Below are positions 52,763 to 64,000 of a DNA stretch of 64,000 bases, in pieces (positions within the stretch are counted from its first letter, which is position 1; each line of letters opens with the position of its first letter). This DNA comes from Photobacterium sp. GJ3 (GTDB lineage: Bacteria > Pseudomonadota > Gammaproteobacteria > Enterobacterales > Vibrionaceae): assembly GCF_018199995.1 (NCBI RefSeq), contig NZ_CP073578.1:3038001-3102000 (forward strand), written 5' to 3'. The notes beneath the pieces were generated by a model. It made no database searches. It was not told the DNA's origin and worked only from the letters and a program-made list of their open reading frames with translations. A program made the translations under genes and the position numbers.

Positions 52763-53557
52763 TTACATATTCGTACTTTCGAAGATCTTGTCTGCCGATG
52801 CTTCCACAAAGCCAGGGTAAAGCACTCCGTCTGCCTGCGGATAACGCTTGGCAAACTCATAGAAGCCACCCGGGATGGTGCGGACACCGTCCGTAAAAGC
52901 AACATCAACACGGTCGGCCATGGTCGAGGACTGCTCCAGCATGACTTCCGGGTTTCCTTTCACTTCACCACCAGAGGTGTTGATGCTGAAGCCATTGTGG
53001 CGCAGCAGGCTGTTCACCGCTGAGACTTCAGTAAACTGCTCCAGCTGATTCACACTCACGGTGAAATGGTTGGCACCATAGCCATGTGCTGCAACCCAGC
53101 CAGCGTACTCGCTCTCTTCCGCTAGTTTCTCGTAGGTTGCAAAATCCAGCTCCCACAAACGACCGCCGTAGAGGAAACTGCCGTTATCCATCGCACCCTG
53201 AGGAATTTGCTTCACCAGACTGCGCACGGTATTTTGCAGATCCGCAGAGCACTGACCCACCAGCAGCTCACTGATAAACACTTTCGGTGCAGCCGGATTC
53301 GGATGCTCAAAATGTTCAGCGTACAGCTTTTTCTTTTCGAAATGGTAAGTCCCACATGGCTTGTAACCAATCGCAATAAAAGGTGCAGCCAGCACATCCA
53401 GACTCACACCCGGCAGATTAAGCGTCCGCAAAGCGATATGATCGTTGAGCAGCGGAGCATCCTCTGTCAACAGATCATGTACCTGTGCAGCCGACGGGCA
53501 AAGACGGTTTGTGAAGTCTTGCCACAGGGCATCAAACAATTTTTCCACTCTTTCCAT
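52763..53557 (-). CDS. DUF1338 family protein (2-oxoadipate dioxygenase/decarboxylase-like)
   Basis: 264 residues. Likely metal-site segments of the family are visible: NDHIALRTL (about 38-46), YGANHFTVSV (about 160-170) and IPGGFYEFAKRY (about 228-240), giving His, His and Glu. A relative, HglS, converts 2-oxoadipate to D-2-hydroxyglutarate in lysine breakdown. Here the gene is 33 nt after astD in the arginine succinyltransferase operon, a context where no oxoadipate is formed by the known pathway, so its substrate is open. The same order occurs in Vibrio cholerae as I recall. Confidence 0.85.
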   Translation of the reverse strand: MERVEKLFDALWQDFTNRLCPSAAQVHDLLTEDAPLLNDHIALRTLNLPGVSLDVLAAPFIAIGYKPCGTYHFEKKKLYAEHFEHPNPAAPKVFISELLVGQCSADLQNTVRSLVKQIPQGAMDNGSFLYGGRLWELDFATYEKLAEESEYAGWVAAHGYGANHFTVSVNQLEQFTEVSAVNSLLRHNGFSINTSGGEVKGNPEVMLEQSSTMADRVDVAFTDGVRTIPGGFYEFAKRYPQADGVLYPGFVEASADKIFESTNM

Positions 53558-53590
53558 GATGCGGTTCCCTCGAAAATACGGGTAAGCAAA

Positions 53591-56082
<2,492 letters not shown>

Positions 56083-56159
56083 CGAACTCCCTCCTGATGC
56101 AGGTAGCAACACAGGTTGCTAACTCTGAATATCTAGTTTTCTTGCTCTTCTAACAACGA

Positions 56160-56179
56160 CCCCGGGAACAGGCCCGGGG
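56160..56179 (-). other. GC-rich hairpin in the astC-astA spacer
   Basis: CCCCGGG-AACAGG-CCCGGGG is a perfect 7-bp stem in the 139-nt spacer. A second stem, TAGCAAC-ACAG-GTTGCTA, is at 56104-56121. Neither has a strong T-tract on the minus strand. They may lower astA expression relative to astC or stabilise astC mRNA. Confidence 0.5.
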
Positions 56180-56221
56180 CAGTCAAGACGGGACCAGCAT
56201 CCGACCGGCCCCTCATTGTTT

Positions 56222-57439
56222 TTATTGGTTGTACAGCTTGGCGATTGCACGCTCCAGACGCGCCATGCCTTCTTCGACATCCGATTTTTCAATCACCAGC
56301 GACGGTGTGAAACGAACGACGTTTGCGCCAGCAACCAGGACCATCAGACCTTCTTCGCCCGCAGCCAGCAGTACATCACGCGCACGGCCCTGCCATGCTT
56401 CGTTCAGTGCCGCACCCAGCAGCAGGCCTTTACCGCGCACTTCTGCAAAAATCGGGTACTGTGCATTGATTTTCTCAATGCCTTCACGGAACCACTGCTC
56501 ACGCTCTTTCACGCCAGCCAGCACTTCAGGTTTTGCCACTTCGTCGACCACGGCTTCTGCAACGGCACAGGCCAGCGGGTTACCACCGTAAGTTGAGCCA
56601 TGCGTGCCGATCTTCAGGTGCTGTGCCAGCTCAGTCGTTGTCAGCATGGCACCAATCGGGAAACCACCACCCAGAGATTTCGCGGTGCTCAGGATATCCG
56701 GCGTCACGCCCAGCCCCTGATATGCGTAGAACTCACCGGTACGACCGTTACCCGTTTGAACTTCATCGAAAACCAGCAGTGCATTGTGCTTGTCACACAG
56801 TTCACGTACGCCCTGGATGAATTCTTTCGTTGGAGAAACAATCCCGCCTTCACCCTGCAGTGGCTCCATCATGACCGCACAGGTGCGATCAGAGATGTGC
56901 GCTGCCAGCGCTTCCAGATCGTTGTACGGCAAGTGGGTCACTGCCTGAGGTTTTGGACCGAAGCCATCGGAATAAGCCGCCTGGCCACCCACGGTGACGG
57001 TAAAGAAAGTACGACCGTGGAAACCTTGTTTAAAGGCGATGATTTCATCTTTTTCCGGGCCAAATTTGTCAGCAGCATAACGACGGGCCAGTTTCAGTGC
57101 CGCTTCGTTGGCTTCCGCGCCAGAGTTTGCGAAGAATACTTTCTCAGCAAAACAGACTTCAGTCAGTTTCTTCGCCAGACGCAGTGCAGGCTCGTTGGTC
57201 ATCACGTTACTCAGGTGCCAGATTTTGTCTGCCTGATCTTTCAGGGCGGACACCATGACTGGATGGCAATGACCCAAGCAGCTCACCGCGATACCACCGG
57301 CGAAATCGATGTACTCACGGTCATCCTGGTCCCACACACGGGCACCTTTCCCTTTCACCGGGATGATTTGCATTGGGGAGTAACAAGGCACCATGACCTC
57401 ATCAAAGGTTTGACGTCCTACTTTTTGTTCCGTCGCCAT
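56222..57439 (-). CDS. astC: Succinylornithine / acetylornithine aminotransferase
   Basis: 405 residues from the second of two adjacent ATGs (57442 and 57439), AAGGA being seven bases before it. A class III PLP aminotransferase that works on succinylornithine in arginine breakdown and can do the acetylornithine step of arginine synthesis (ArgD); one gene often serves both in vibrios. The PLP lysine is in [13 protein letters not shown], with [11 protein letters not shown] before it. N-terminal [44 protein letters not shown] is typical. First gene of the ast operon, 139 nt before astA. Confidence 0.93.
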   Translation of the reverse strand: MATEQKVGRQTFDEVMVPCYSPMQIIPVKGKGARVWDQDDREYIDFAGGIAVSCLGHCHPVMVSALKDQADKIWHLSNVMTNEPALRLAKKLTEVCFAEKVFFANSGAEANEAALKLARRYAADKFGPEKDEIIAFKQGFHGRTFFTVTVGGQAAYSDGFGPKPQAVTHLPYNDLEALAAHISDRTCAVMMEPLQGEGGIVSPTKEFIQGVRELCDKHNALLVFDEVQTGNGRTGEFYAYQGLGVTPDILSTAKSLGGGFPIGAMLTTTELAQHLKIGTHGSTYGGNPLACAVAEAVVDEVAKPEVLAGVKEREQWFREGIEKINAQYPIFAEVRGKGLLLGAALNEAWQGRARDVLLAAGEEGLMVLVAGANVVRFTPSLVIEKSDVEEGMARLERAIAKLYNQ

Positions 57440-57442
57440 CAT

Positions 57443-57817
57443 ACTTTCCTTCTGTGTATATCGCTTTGCGCATAGTATTTACATAATTTTAACCGATTCC
57501 AATAGCAGAAAATGTTTTTTACAGACCTGTAACCTTCACGGTTTTCTGCTCCGGTTACATATTTATGCGCGATGAAGGAAAAGTTATTAAGACAGTTTTC
57601 AGGGAAGGTGTTTTTCCCTGTAGGAATGAATGCCCCTGTTCAGGATTTGGTCAACTGCATAAGCTTGCGGCGGGTAACGGATAAAAATAATTCAGTTAAT
57701 GTTGAGAAAAGTGACGTTGATCGCGCTTGTGAGACAGTGAAAAACCGCCAAAAACAGGCATTAGCCAAACTAATCGGACATTAGCGAGGCCCCATCTGAC
57801 AGGGCCTGCGCGTAAAT
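57443..57817. other. Intergenic region between astC and pabA
   Basis: 375 nt. It holds the astC promoter; a TTGGAA-17-AATACT candidate is on the minus strand (about 57488-57516). No ArgR box was recognised with confidence. An open frame at 57572-57784 (+) has no ribosome site and is treated as unlikely. A short AGGCCC/GGGCCT dyad near 57786-57806 could end pabA transcripts. Confidence 0.5.
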
Positions 57818-58408
57818 TCAGGCTGTCGTTACAGCGCGTTTCAGGAAGTTAGCCAGCAACTGATGGCCCTGCTCAGTGAGAATACTTTCCGGATGAAACT
57901 GGACCCCTTCCAGCGGTAGGGTTTTGTGGGCAATTCCCATAATTTCGTCGCGTTCGCCGTCTCGTTCGGTCCAGGCGGTAATTTCAAAACAATCCGGCAA
58001 AGTATCCGGCTGGACCACCAGTGAATGATACCGAGTGACAGTGAGTGGATTGTTCAGACCAGAGAAAACACTGCGGTTGGTGTGGATCACGGGAGACGTT
58101 TTGCCATGCATGACCTGGCGGGCACGCACCACTTTGGCCCCGAAAACCTGCGCAATCGACTGATGGCCGAGGCAGACACCCAGAATCGGCAGCTTACCGG
58201 CAAAATGTTCGATGGCAGCCAGAGAGATCCCGGCATCATCCGGCGTACAGGGGCCAGGCGAAATCACCAGGTGGGTCGGCGACAAGGCTTCGATGCCGTC
58301 AATATCAATGTCATCATGACGCACGACTTTGACCTCTGCGCCCAGTTCACAGAAATACTGGTAAAGATTATAGGTAAAAGAGTCGTAGTTATCGATGATT
58401 AACAGCAT
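57818..58408 (-). CDS. pabA: Aminodeoxychorismate synthase glutamine amidotransferase
   Basis: 196 residues from the ATG at 58408 ([19 protein letters not shown]); an upstream ATG at 58450 lacks family support. A class I glutaminase that supplies ammonia to PabB for p-aminobenzoate and folate. The triad is Cys79 in GVCLGHQS and the His-Glu pair in [10 protein letters not shown]. It is close to TrpG, but the location next to argD/astC, as in E. coli and V. cholerae, favours PabA. Confidence 0.93.
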   Translation of the reverse strand: MLLIIDNYDSFTYNLYQYFCELGAEVKVVRHDDIDIDGIEALSPTHLVISPGPCTPDDAGISLAAIEHFAGKLPILGVCLGHQSIAQVFGAKVVRARQVMHGKTSPVIHTNRSVFSGLNNPLTVTRYHSLVVQPDTLPDCFEITAWTERDGERDEIMGIAHKTLPLEGVQFHPESILTEQGHQLLANFLKRAVTTA

Positions 58409-58461
58409 AAAATGTCCCTGCCCTGCGTGAAACGGCGCCCTATTTTGCAACAGAGAGGGAG

Positions 58462-58494
58462 AAAGGCAAGCAGGATCGCGCCCGGCTTGCCTTT
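58462..58494 (-). terminator. Terminator after the nuclease gene
   Basis: AAAGGCAAGC (58462-58471) pairs with GCTTGCCTTT (58485-58494) with a 13-nt loop; the T-tract on the minus strand is short. It lies between the nuclease and pabA. Confidence 0.7.
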
Positions 58495-58516
58495 ATCTCA
58501 TCAGAAACGACTGAGA

Positions 58517-60865
58517 TTAATGTTTCATTCGGCAGCTTACACCGTTATACACCGCCTTCAGACGCCCGTTCAGTTTCAGCGGTGTGTAAGAACATGGGAC
58601 TTCAAATACGCCGTAGGCCAGCAAACTCAGGCTCACCGAGTCGCCCGCATGAATACCCACATGATTCAGAAAACGATTGTCTTCACGGTAGTGGCGTTTC
58701 TGCCCCGGCATCAGCCAGAACTGCGTGCTGTCCCAGTACCAGCGATTGAATACCGGATACACTGGATGCAGACTTTTATTTTTGAAGGTCAGGTGGAAAC
58801 CCGCGTTCCCCGGCTGTGGGTATTTCAGGCTGACAATCACAGGATCATGGTCCGATGCGGAATAAGGCCCCTGTGACTTCGCCAGATCACCGCTGTAACG
58901 ATCTGAATACTCAAACAGCGTACTTTCGACAGAGTTGATGTGCCACTCTTCAACCCCGGCCACTTTCCCGGCCAGCGATGCATTGGCCAATACGTGGTCC
59001 AGACTGCCCAGCTCTCCGTCATAGCTGTAGGAGTATGCCAGTGCGTCATGACCCTCAGCAGCCAGATTCACCAGACCCAGGCCCGGTCCGGCCTCAATGC
59101 CGGTTTCATGCAGGACTTTCCCGGCCACGGAGGTTCCGGAAGCAGAGACAATTTTCCGCGAGGCTGTTGCTGGCGCGTAGTCTGTCAGCACTCGGATCGG
59201 ATCTTCTTTGGCGTAAGCGTTCATATCGCCCAGCACCAGTAAGTCGCCATCCACATGTTTCAGCGCATCCGACAGCACCATAGCCGCCGAGACACGGAAA
59301 GCATTACAGTGGCCCTGCAAATCCGCCGGATCGGTTTCATACTCACCGCTGATCCAGTCTTCGTAGCAACCTGAGCCTTTTGATTTCAGATGGTTCACCA
59401 CCACCGTCAGCGGTTTGGCATCTTCGATCCCTTTCACGGTAAAAGACTGCATCAGGCTGTCGCGCTGGAAGACTTCCAGATCTTTTGACTCACCCTGCGG
59501 GTTGGTCCCGGTCAGTTGCTGATGAGGCATTCGGATCACCTGTGCAGCCTGAGCTGGTTCTGCTTTCGCCGGGCGATAAATCAACGCCACGGTAATGGCG
59601 TCTGTGCCCAGGAATTTGCCCTGATACAGATCAGCCTGGTCAATGGTGATATAGCTGTAGTGGTCCGCCGGATCATTGAAGGCTTCATTGAGTGTGGACA
59701 CCAGGTTTGCCAGCGCGCTGTCTTCAGCAAAACCATTGTTTTCCATTTCCATGATGCCCACGATATCCGCATCCATGGCCGCCAGCGCATTGACAATCTT
59801 CGTGCGCTGCAACTGAAAATCTGCCTCAGTTTTCGCCCCGCGGTTGCAGCCTTTCGCCGCATCTGCATCGGCCTGATCTTTACATCTGGCATTCAGCGGA
59901 CCGCCGATATCGCTGTCACTGGTGAAGAAGTTCAGGACATTAAAACTTGCGACTTTCAGTTGAGCATCCGGCACCACCTGAGGCGCGACCGTCCGGTCAC
60001 TGGTGTGAATGAAGTCAGCCGCTGAAACCGTATTAGTCGGGATCAGGCGATATTCGCCATAGCTATAGCCAATTACCCCTTCGAGGTTCACGACTGTATC
60101 GCCAACGCGAATATAACCCTGTTCAGCATCCAGCCCGGGGAAATACGGGATCACCCCATCCGGAGCTTTGGCATCGGTATCAATATACAGCTGGTTTTTG
60201 TCGTTCGCCGCAGCCAGCGCTTTGGCGGCTTCACTGCCTGCCACATGCAACTGTGTCGGTTTCACCAGCGGAGCCTCGTGCGACAGCACCATGTTGTTAC
60301 GGTAGGAGTCGTAATCAAAGCCAAAGTTACGGGTCACTTTCAGGTTACTGTCCTCGTTCAGACGCACACGCATGCCTTCATAGCGTTCCATCGCATCGGC
60401 CAGCTGCTCTCCGTCTTCCAGTTCAATGGCAACCGGAGCCGGCACCGCGCCTGAGGATCCAATTTGCACTTTGCCTTGTTCTGCCACCAGTTGGGTCAGA
60501 TCGTAATGCTCTTTCACTTTGGCTTGCAGGCAAACGGTCATGCCCGGCTGGACATCTGGCGCGACTTTACCGCCGGTATAAACAAAAATACCGTCCGAGG
60601 TTGCAGGATTCTCATCCCCTTCTGCGTCCTGTAAGAAAAAGCCTTTATACAGGCTCTGGGTGGATGCCGTAACGACACCACGAACGAAATACGCTTCATC
60701 GCTGGTGTACTTACCTTCCGGGATCATCGGGCTTTTCAGTCCGTCGCCCTGAATGTCATAGATTGGGGTCAGCGTTTGCGCGTCACAGCTAAAAGTGTCC
60801 GCCAGCGCGTGAACAGGCAAAAAGCCCATGGCAGCGACGAATGGCAAAAGTTGGGTTCGAAGCAT
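58517..60865 (-). CDS. ExeM/NucH-type extracellular endonuclease (Xds-like)
   Basis: 782 residues from the ATG at 60865, with AAGGA nine bases before. A signal peptide (MLRTQLLPFVAAMGFLPVHALA) leads to secretion. An OB-like N-terminal part (about 25-310) is followed by an endonuclease/exonuclease/phosphatase domain: LKVASFNVLNFF, GIMEMENNG, VVNHLKSKGSG, LVLGDMNAYAKEDP and YSASDHDPVIVSL carry the metal and catalytic residues. The C-terminal approx 95 residues form a separate domain with two cysteines and no GlyGly-CTERM anchor. It matches Xds of V. cholerae in position near pabA and astC, where Xds digests extracellular DNA for phosphate and biofilm turnover. A CRP-type site lies upstream. Confidence 0.9.
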   Translation of the reverse strand: MLRTQLLPFVAAMGFLPVHALADTFSCDAQTLTPIYDIQGDGLKSPMIPEGKYTSDEAYFVRGVVTASTQSLYKGFFLQDAEGDENPATSDGIFVYTGGKVAPDVQPGMTVCLQAKVKEHYDLTQLVAEQGKVQIGSSGAVPAPVAIELEDGEQLADAMERYEGMRVRLNEDSNLKVTRNFGFDYDSYRNNMVLSHEAPLVKPTQLHVAGSEAAKALAAANDKNQLYIDTDAKAPDGVIPYFPGLDAEQGYIRVGDTVVNLEGVIGYSYGEYRLIPTNTVSAADFIHTSDRTVAPQVVPDAQLKVASFNVLNFFTSDSDIGGPLNARCKDQADADAAKGCNRGAKTEADFQLQRTKIVNALAAMDADIVGIMEMENNGFAEDSALANLVSTLNEAFNDPADHYSYITIDQADLYQGKFLGTDAITVALIYRPAKAEPAQAAQVIRMPHQQLTGTNPQGESKDLEVFQRDSLMQSFTVKGIEDAKPLTVVVNHLKSKGSGCYEDWISGEYETDPADLQGHCNAFRVSAAMVLSDALKHVDGDLLVLGDMNAYAKEDPIRVLTDYAPATASRKIVSASGTSVAGKVLHETGIEAGPGLGLVNLAAEGHDALAYSYSYDGELGSLDHVLANASLAGKVAGVEEWHINSVESTLFEYSDRYSGDLAKSQGPYSASDHDPVIVSLKYPQPGNAGFHLTFKNKSLHPVYPVFNRWYWDSTQFWLMPGQKRHYREDNRFLNHVGIHAGDSVSLSLLAYGVFEVPCSYTPLKLNGRLKAVYNGVSCRMKH

Positions 60866-60942
60866 TGTCTGCAATCCTTTACATTTATTGATAGGTATAT
60901 CTAAAAAGTCATGCATTATTTAGCAGAGATACATCTCATGAA

Positions 60943-60958
60943 TGTGACAAAGGTTACA
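60943..60958. promoter_or_regulatory. CRP-type site upstream of the nuclease gene
   Basis: TGTGA-CAAAGG-TTACA matches the TGTGA-N6-TCACA core at 9 of 10 positions, 78 nt before the start codon. No clear Pho box was found in the same spacer. Confidence 0.5.
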
Positions 60959-61040
60959 AATAAGTCGGTTACGCACTAAAACGCTTCGTTTTGGTGATCT
61001 TGCTCCAAAAAGAAACCCCATAAAATTGTGCACGACGGGC

Positions 61041-61072
61041 ATAAAAAAAGCAGAAGACAATGCCTTCTGCTT
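61041..61072 (-). terminator. trpS terminator
   Basis: AAGCAGAAG (61048-61056) pairs with CTTCTGCTT (61064-61072); on the minus strand a T-run follows. It ends the rpe-gph-trpS unit. Confidence 0.9.
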
Positions 61073-61101
61073 ACAGTTGTTCGCTGAGTGTGAGCTGAGC
61101 G

Positions 61102-62106
61102 TTAAGGGCGGCTCACAAAACCAACGGCTTCGTACACTTTTTTCAGCACTTCTGCGGCGCGGGCAGATGCTTTTTCTGCCCCCGTCTTCATGACCTGATC
61201 CAGCAGTGCGCGATCGTTGCGGTATTCATGGTAACGGGCCTGCAGCGGCTCCAGCATGGCAACCACAGCTTCTGCGGTATCTTTTTTCAGATGGCCATAC
61301 ATTTTGTCGCTGTATTCCGCTTCAATATCGGTCAGAGGCTTGCCCGTCACACCCGACAGAATGCCCATCAGGTTAGACACACCCGGCTTGTTTTCAATGT
61401 CAAAAACTACACGTGGTGGCTCTTCAGAGTCAGTCACCGCACGCTTGATCTTCTTGGTGATGACTTTCGGGTCTTCCAGCAGACCAATCACATTGTTACG
61501 GTTATCGTCCGACTTGGACATTTTCTTCAGCGGATCCTGCAGGCTCATGACGCGCGCTCCCACCGGCGGGATGTAAGGTTCCGGCACGACAAAGGTATCG
61601 CCATACAGATTGTTGAACCGGATTGCGATGTCACGCGCCAACTCCAGGTGCTGTTTCTGATCGTTCCCAACCGGCACCTGATGTGCGCCATACAGCAGAA
61701 TGTCTGCCGCCATCAGCACCGGATATGAGAACAAGCCAGCGTTGATGTTTTCTGAGTGACGCTGAGATTTGTCTTTGAACTGCGTCATCCGGTTCAGTTC
61801 ACCCATCTGAGTGTAACAGTTCAGAACCCACGCCAGCTGCGCATGCTCCGGTGCATGAGACTGAACAAACAACGTGCTCTTTTCCGGGCTGACACCCACG
61901 GCCAGACATAGAGCCAGCGCATCCAGCGTGGCTTCACGCAGAGCAGCCGGATCCTGACGCACGGTAATCGCATGCAGGTCAACCACACAGTAATGGCAGT
62001 TGTAATCATCCTGCATTTGTTCCCACTGACGCAGCGCACCCATGTAGTTACCAATACTTAACTCACCGGAAGGCTGTACGCCACTAAATACAATGGGTTT
62101 ACTCAT
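61102..62106 (-). CDS. trpS: Tryptophanyl-tRNA synthetase
   Basis: 334 residues, as in E. coli. Class I synthetase that charges tRNA-Trp. The HIGH-like motif is in [20 protein letters not shown], and KMSKS is present in [16 protein letters not shown]. The tryptophan pocket region [35 protein letters not shown] is normal. It is 90 nt after gph, in the conserved order dam-rpe-gph-trpS. Confidence 0.98.
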   Translation of the reverse strand: MSKPIVFSGVQPSGELSIGNYMGALRQWEQMQDDYNCHYCVVDLHAITVRQDPAALREATLDALALCLAVGVSPEKSTLFVQSHAPEHAQLAWVLNCYTQMGELNRMTQFKDKSQRHSENINAGLFSYPVLMAADILLYGAHQVPVGNDQKQHLELARDIAIRFNNLYGDTFVVPEPYIPPVGARVMSLQDPLKKMSKSDDNRNNVIGLLEDPKVITKKIKRAVTDSEEPPRVVFDIENKPGVSNLMGILSGVTGKPLTDIEAEYSDKMYGHLKKDTAEAVVAMLEPLQARYHEYRNDRALLDQVMKTGAEKASARAAEVLKKVYEAVGFVSRP

Positions 62107-62196
62107 GATGGGATATTCCTGTTTTTCCTAAACTTCTCCGGTAACACCTGTCACCGGACAAAACGATAAGACAATAAATGAATGGACTCGACCGGA

Positions 62197-62880
62197 TCAG
62201 CTCAGTGTCACCACATCCAGCAATTGGCTGAACTGAGTCAGCACCCGATCCGGGTTGCTGTCACTGATTGGCTGGCCGTAGTTATAGCCGTAAGTCAGGC
62301 CGACAACATAGCATGAGGCTGCCTGTGCTGCCAGAACATCATTCCGGGAGTCGCCAACCATCAACATCTCTTTGCAACTCACGCAATGTTTTTCCATCAG
62401 CCAGTGCAGTGCGTAGGGATCCGGTTTCTTTTTCGGGAAAGTATCGCCACCAATCACATCGGTAAAATAATGATCGATACCGTACTCTGCCAGAATATGC
62501 GGCACGAACTGAAACGGCTTGTTCGTCACGATAGCCATCGGCATCCCCGCCTGATGCAGCGCTTCCAGCGTTTCTTTCACACCCGGATACAAGATCGTTT
62601 TCTGATGCCCGCCTTCCTGATAAAAGCGGTTGAACATCGCGAGCGCCTGCTGATGCAAAGCCGGGTCCAGCTCAGGGTCTAAATCTATACTCTGGCTCAG
62701 CGCACGGCCAATCAGAATTTCGGCACCGTTACCGATCCAGGTTTGGACCTGAGCTTCTGTGACGCCCGGCAGGCCCAGTGCCTGCATGGTTTTATCTGCG
62801 GCATCTGCCAGATCAGGCACGCTGTCGAGCAGCGTACCGTCGAGATCGAATGCAATCAGCTTGATGTTGTTCATTTTCAT
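62197..62880 (-). CDS. gph: Phosphoglycolate phosphatase
   Basis: 227 residues. HAD-superfamily hydrolase removing phosphate from 2-phosphoglycolate, formed during repair of 3'-phosphoglycolate ends. Motif I is [10 protein letters not shown], motif II IVTNKP, and motifs III and [11 protein letters not shown] and [12 protein letters not shown]. The start overlaps the rpe stop by four bases (ATGA), so the pair is coupled. Confidence 0.96.
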   Translation of the reverse strand: MKMNNIKLIAFDLDGTLLDSVPDLADAADKTMQALGLPGVTEAQVQTWIGNGAEILIGRALSQSIDLDPELDPALHQQALAMFNRFYQEGGHQKTILYPGVKETLEALHQAGMPMAIVTNKPFQFVPHILAEYGIDHYFTDVIGGDTFPKKKPDPYALHWLMEKHCVSCKEMLMVGDSRNDVLAAQAASCYVVGLTYGYNYGQPISDSNPDRVLTQFSQLLDVVTLS

Positions 62881-63554
62881 CCGCGATTCACCTTCGCCAG
62901 CTCGGCACGCATTTCATCGATCACGGCTTGATAGTCCGGTTCGCCGAAAATGGCCGAACCTGCGACAAACATGTCGGCACCGGCTTCTGCGATCTCACGA
63001 ATATTCTCGACCTTGACCCCACCGTCGATTTCGAGGCGTATCGCCCGACCAGACGCTTCAATTCGTTCGCGTACCTGGCGCAGTTTTTCCAGCGTATGCG
63101 GAATGAAAGACTGGCCGCCGAATCCCGGGTTCACCGACATCAGCAAAATCATGTCCAGCTTATCCATCACATGATCCAGATAATGCAGGGGCGTGCCCGG
63201 ATTAAAGACCACACCGGCCTGACAGCCGTGGTCTTTGATCAACTGCAGGCTGCGATCCAAATGCTCTGTCGCTTCGGCATGAATGGTGATCATCGTGGCA
63301 CCCGCTTTAGCAAAATCCGGAATAATCCGGTCGACAGGTTTCACCATCAGATGAACGTCAATCGGCGCGGTAATGCCGTAATCACGCAACGCTTTACAGA
63401 TCGGCGCGCCAAACGTGAGATTCGGGACGTAATGGTTATCCATCACGTCAAAGTGAATCACATCGGCGCCCGCTGCCAGCACTTTTTCAACGTCTTCACC
63501 CAGGCGGGCAAAGTCAGCAGACAGAATGGAAGGGGCGATCAGAAAATCCGTCAT
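62877..63554 (-). CDS. rpe: Ribulose-phosphate 3-epimerase
   Basis: 225 residues. TIM-barrel enzyme of the pentose phosphate pathway that interconverts ribulose 5-phosphate and xylulose 5-phosphate. Signatures are [71 protein letters not shown] and the C-terminal [11 protein letters not shown], with the metal ligands of the two Asp/His pairs. First of the rpe-gph-trpS unit in this window. Confidence 0.97.
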   Translation of the reverse strand: MTDFLIAPSILSADFARLGEDVEKVLAAGADVIHFDVMDNHYVPNLTFGAPICKALRDYGITAPIDVHLMVKPVDRIIPDFAKAGATMITIHAEATEHLDRSLQLIKDHGCQAGVVFNPGTPLHYLDHVMDKLDMILLMSVNPGFGGQSFIPHTLEKLRQVRERIEASGRAIRLEIDGGVKVENIREIAEAGADMFVAGSAIFGEPDYQAVIDEMRAELAKVNRG

Positions 63555-63751
63555 GTTCAGCCTCTGTACTCAATTGGTTTCCCCGGACTTCACCGAGGCG
63601 GATATGAGGCAAAATTCTACCCGATCTGAACCGGGATGTCTTAGGCTCTGTGGCGCTTTCACCATTGATTTTTGCCGGGATAAAAACGCAGAGACGGCTA
63701 TGCTATAAGAAATGAAGTTCAGGCGCTGGTTTCACAAACAGGGAAAAGTCC

Positions 63752-63949
63752 ATGACCAAGTCCTCCCCACGCAAAAAGAGCAATGTCTTTCGCAGTGTCG
63801 CTGCTGCCATGTTTGGTGTGCAGTCCGATCGGAACCGGCAACAGGATTTCAGCCAGCCCAGCGCCCTGCCGTTCATTCTGGCAGGGGTGGTTTTCATCGT
63901 GGTGTTTGTGATGATTCTGGTTGGGATCAGTCAGCTGGCGGCGGGCTGA
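63752..63949 (+). CDS. DUF2970 family small membrane protein
   Basis: 65 residues. A basic cytoplasmic N-terminus and FRSVAAAMFGVQSDRNRQQDFSQ, the DUF2970 pattern, are followed by one membrane helix (about residues 40-62). Function is unknown. GGGAAAA is upstream of the start. Its last 23 bases overlap the dam stop region on the opposite strand. In most relatives known to me dam is directly upstream of rpe, so this gene sits in the gap. Confidence 0.85.
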   Translation: MTKSSPRKKSNVFRSVAAAMFGVQSDRNRQQDFSQPSALPFILAGVVFIVVFVMILVGISQLAAG

Positions 63950-64000
63950 AAAGCGCCAGGAGTTCGTTGACTTTATTACGGCCGCTGCCGTTGCGGCTGA
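63927..64000 (-). CDS. dam: Dam DNA adenine methylase, 3' end only
   Basis: Only the last 24 codons are inside the window, ending with TGA at 63927-63929. The visible C-terminal residues SRNGSGRNKVNELLALFSPP match the conserved Dam ending (E. coli ...RKKVDELLALYKPG). The position before rpe is the conserved one. Dam methylates the adenine of GATC and sets replication and repair timing. The ending is convergent with and overlaps the DUF2970 gene by 23 bases. Confidence 0.8.
   Translation of the reverse strand, partial: SRNGSGRNKVNELLALFSPPPAD

Noticed and set aside
57572..57784. 70-codon frame between astC and pabA
   Set aside because: No ribosome site, unlike codon use of neighbours, and lies in the astC promoter region. 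Retained only as a remark.
60917..60990. A Pho box before the nuclease gene
   Set aside because: TTTGTAACC/TTTGTCACA repeats are 9 nt apart rather than the 11 nt of PhoB repeats; the CRP-type dyad fits better.

Overview
The window is a stretch of Vibrionaceae chromosome. The evidence is the rRNA operon, with an E. coli-like 16S and a Glu/Lys/Val/Ala tRNA spacer, together with the str-S10-spc-alpha ribosomal block and a gene order matching E. coli and Vibrio: bfd-bfr, tuf-fusA-rpsG-rpsL-tusBCD-yheO-fkpA-slyX-slyD-yheV-kefB-kefG-yheS, yheT-prkB-yheU-yhfA-crp, then the ast operon, pabA, a Xds-type nuclease, trpS-gph-rpe-dam. The genus cannot be settled by eye. The 16S variable regions suggest the Photobacterium / Enterovibrio / Grimontia side of the family rather than core Vibrio. 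Apart from the first 3.4 kb the sequence looks like ordinary, well-kept core chromosome. I saw no insertion sequence, prophage or CRISPR array.

Layout. 1-3433 (+): an AT-richer cassette with the end of a TRAP transporter large permease, a class II (catabolic-type) HMG-CoA reductase and an HMG-CoA lyase. Together they read as an uptake and breakdown route for mevalonate, ending in acetyl-CoA and acetoacetate. 3530-9742: methionine genes metH and metA, each behind a MetJ-type box, flanking a CPA1 Na+/H+ antiporter. 9921-16340 (-): a complete rRNA operon, P1/P2-boxA-16S-tRNA-Glu-Lys-Val-Ala-23S-5S-tRNA-Thr-5S-terminator. 16632-30561 (-): the alpha, spc and S10 operons with promoters, attenuator-like leaders and boundary terminators. 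30611-31515: bacterioferritin and its ferredoxin with a Fur-type box. 31677-38131 (-): tuf, fusA, rpsG, rpsL, tusBCD, yheO. 38279-43860: FkpA-like lipoprotein, a WD40 lipoprotein with slyX, and slyD-yheV-kefB-kefG. 44109-52746: yheS, an inserted trio (TIGR02444-type protein, LysE-type exporter, MocR-type regulator), yheT, prkB, yheU, yhfA, crp and a small unknown ORF. 52763-57442 (-): arginine succinyltransferase genes astC-astA-astD followed by a DUF1338 gene. 57818-64000: pabA, extracellular nuclease, trpS, gph, rpe, a DUF2970 gene and the 3' end of dam.

Themes. Most of the window serves translation: ribosomal proteins, rRNA, elongation factors, TrpS, the TusBCD sulfur relay that modifies the wobble base of the tRNA-Glu and tRNA-Lys encoded in the rRNA spacer, and ABC-F YheS. 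Visible regulation is classical: MetJ boxes, a Fur-type box, CRP sites at crp and before the nuclease, the S4 target before rpsM, and rRNA P1/P2 with boxA. The most interesting parts are the mevalonate-type cassette at the left edge, the DUF1338 gene closing the ast operon, the WD40 lipoprotein coupled to slyX behind two tandem hairpins, and the LysE/MocR insertion between yheS and yheT.
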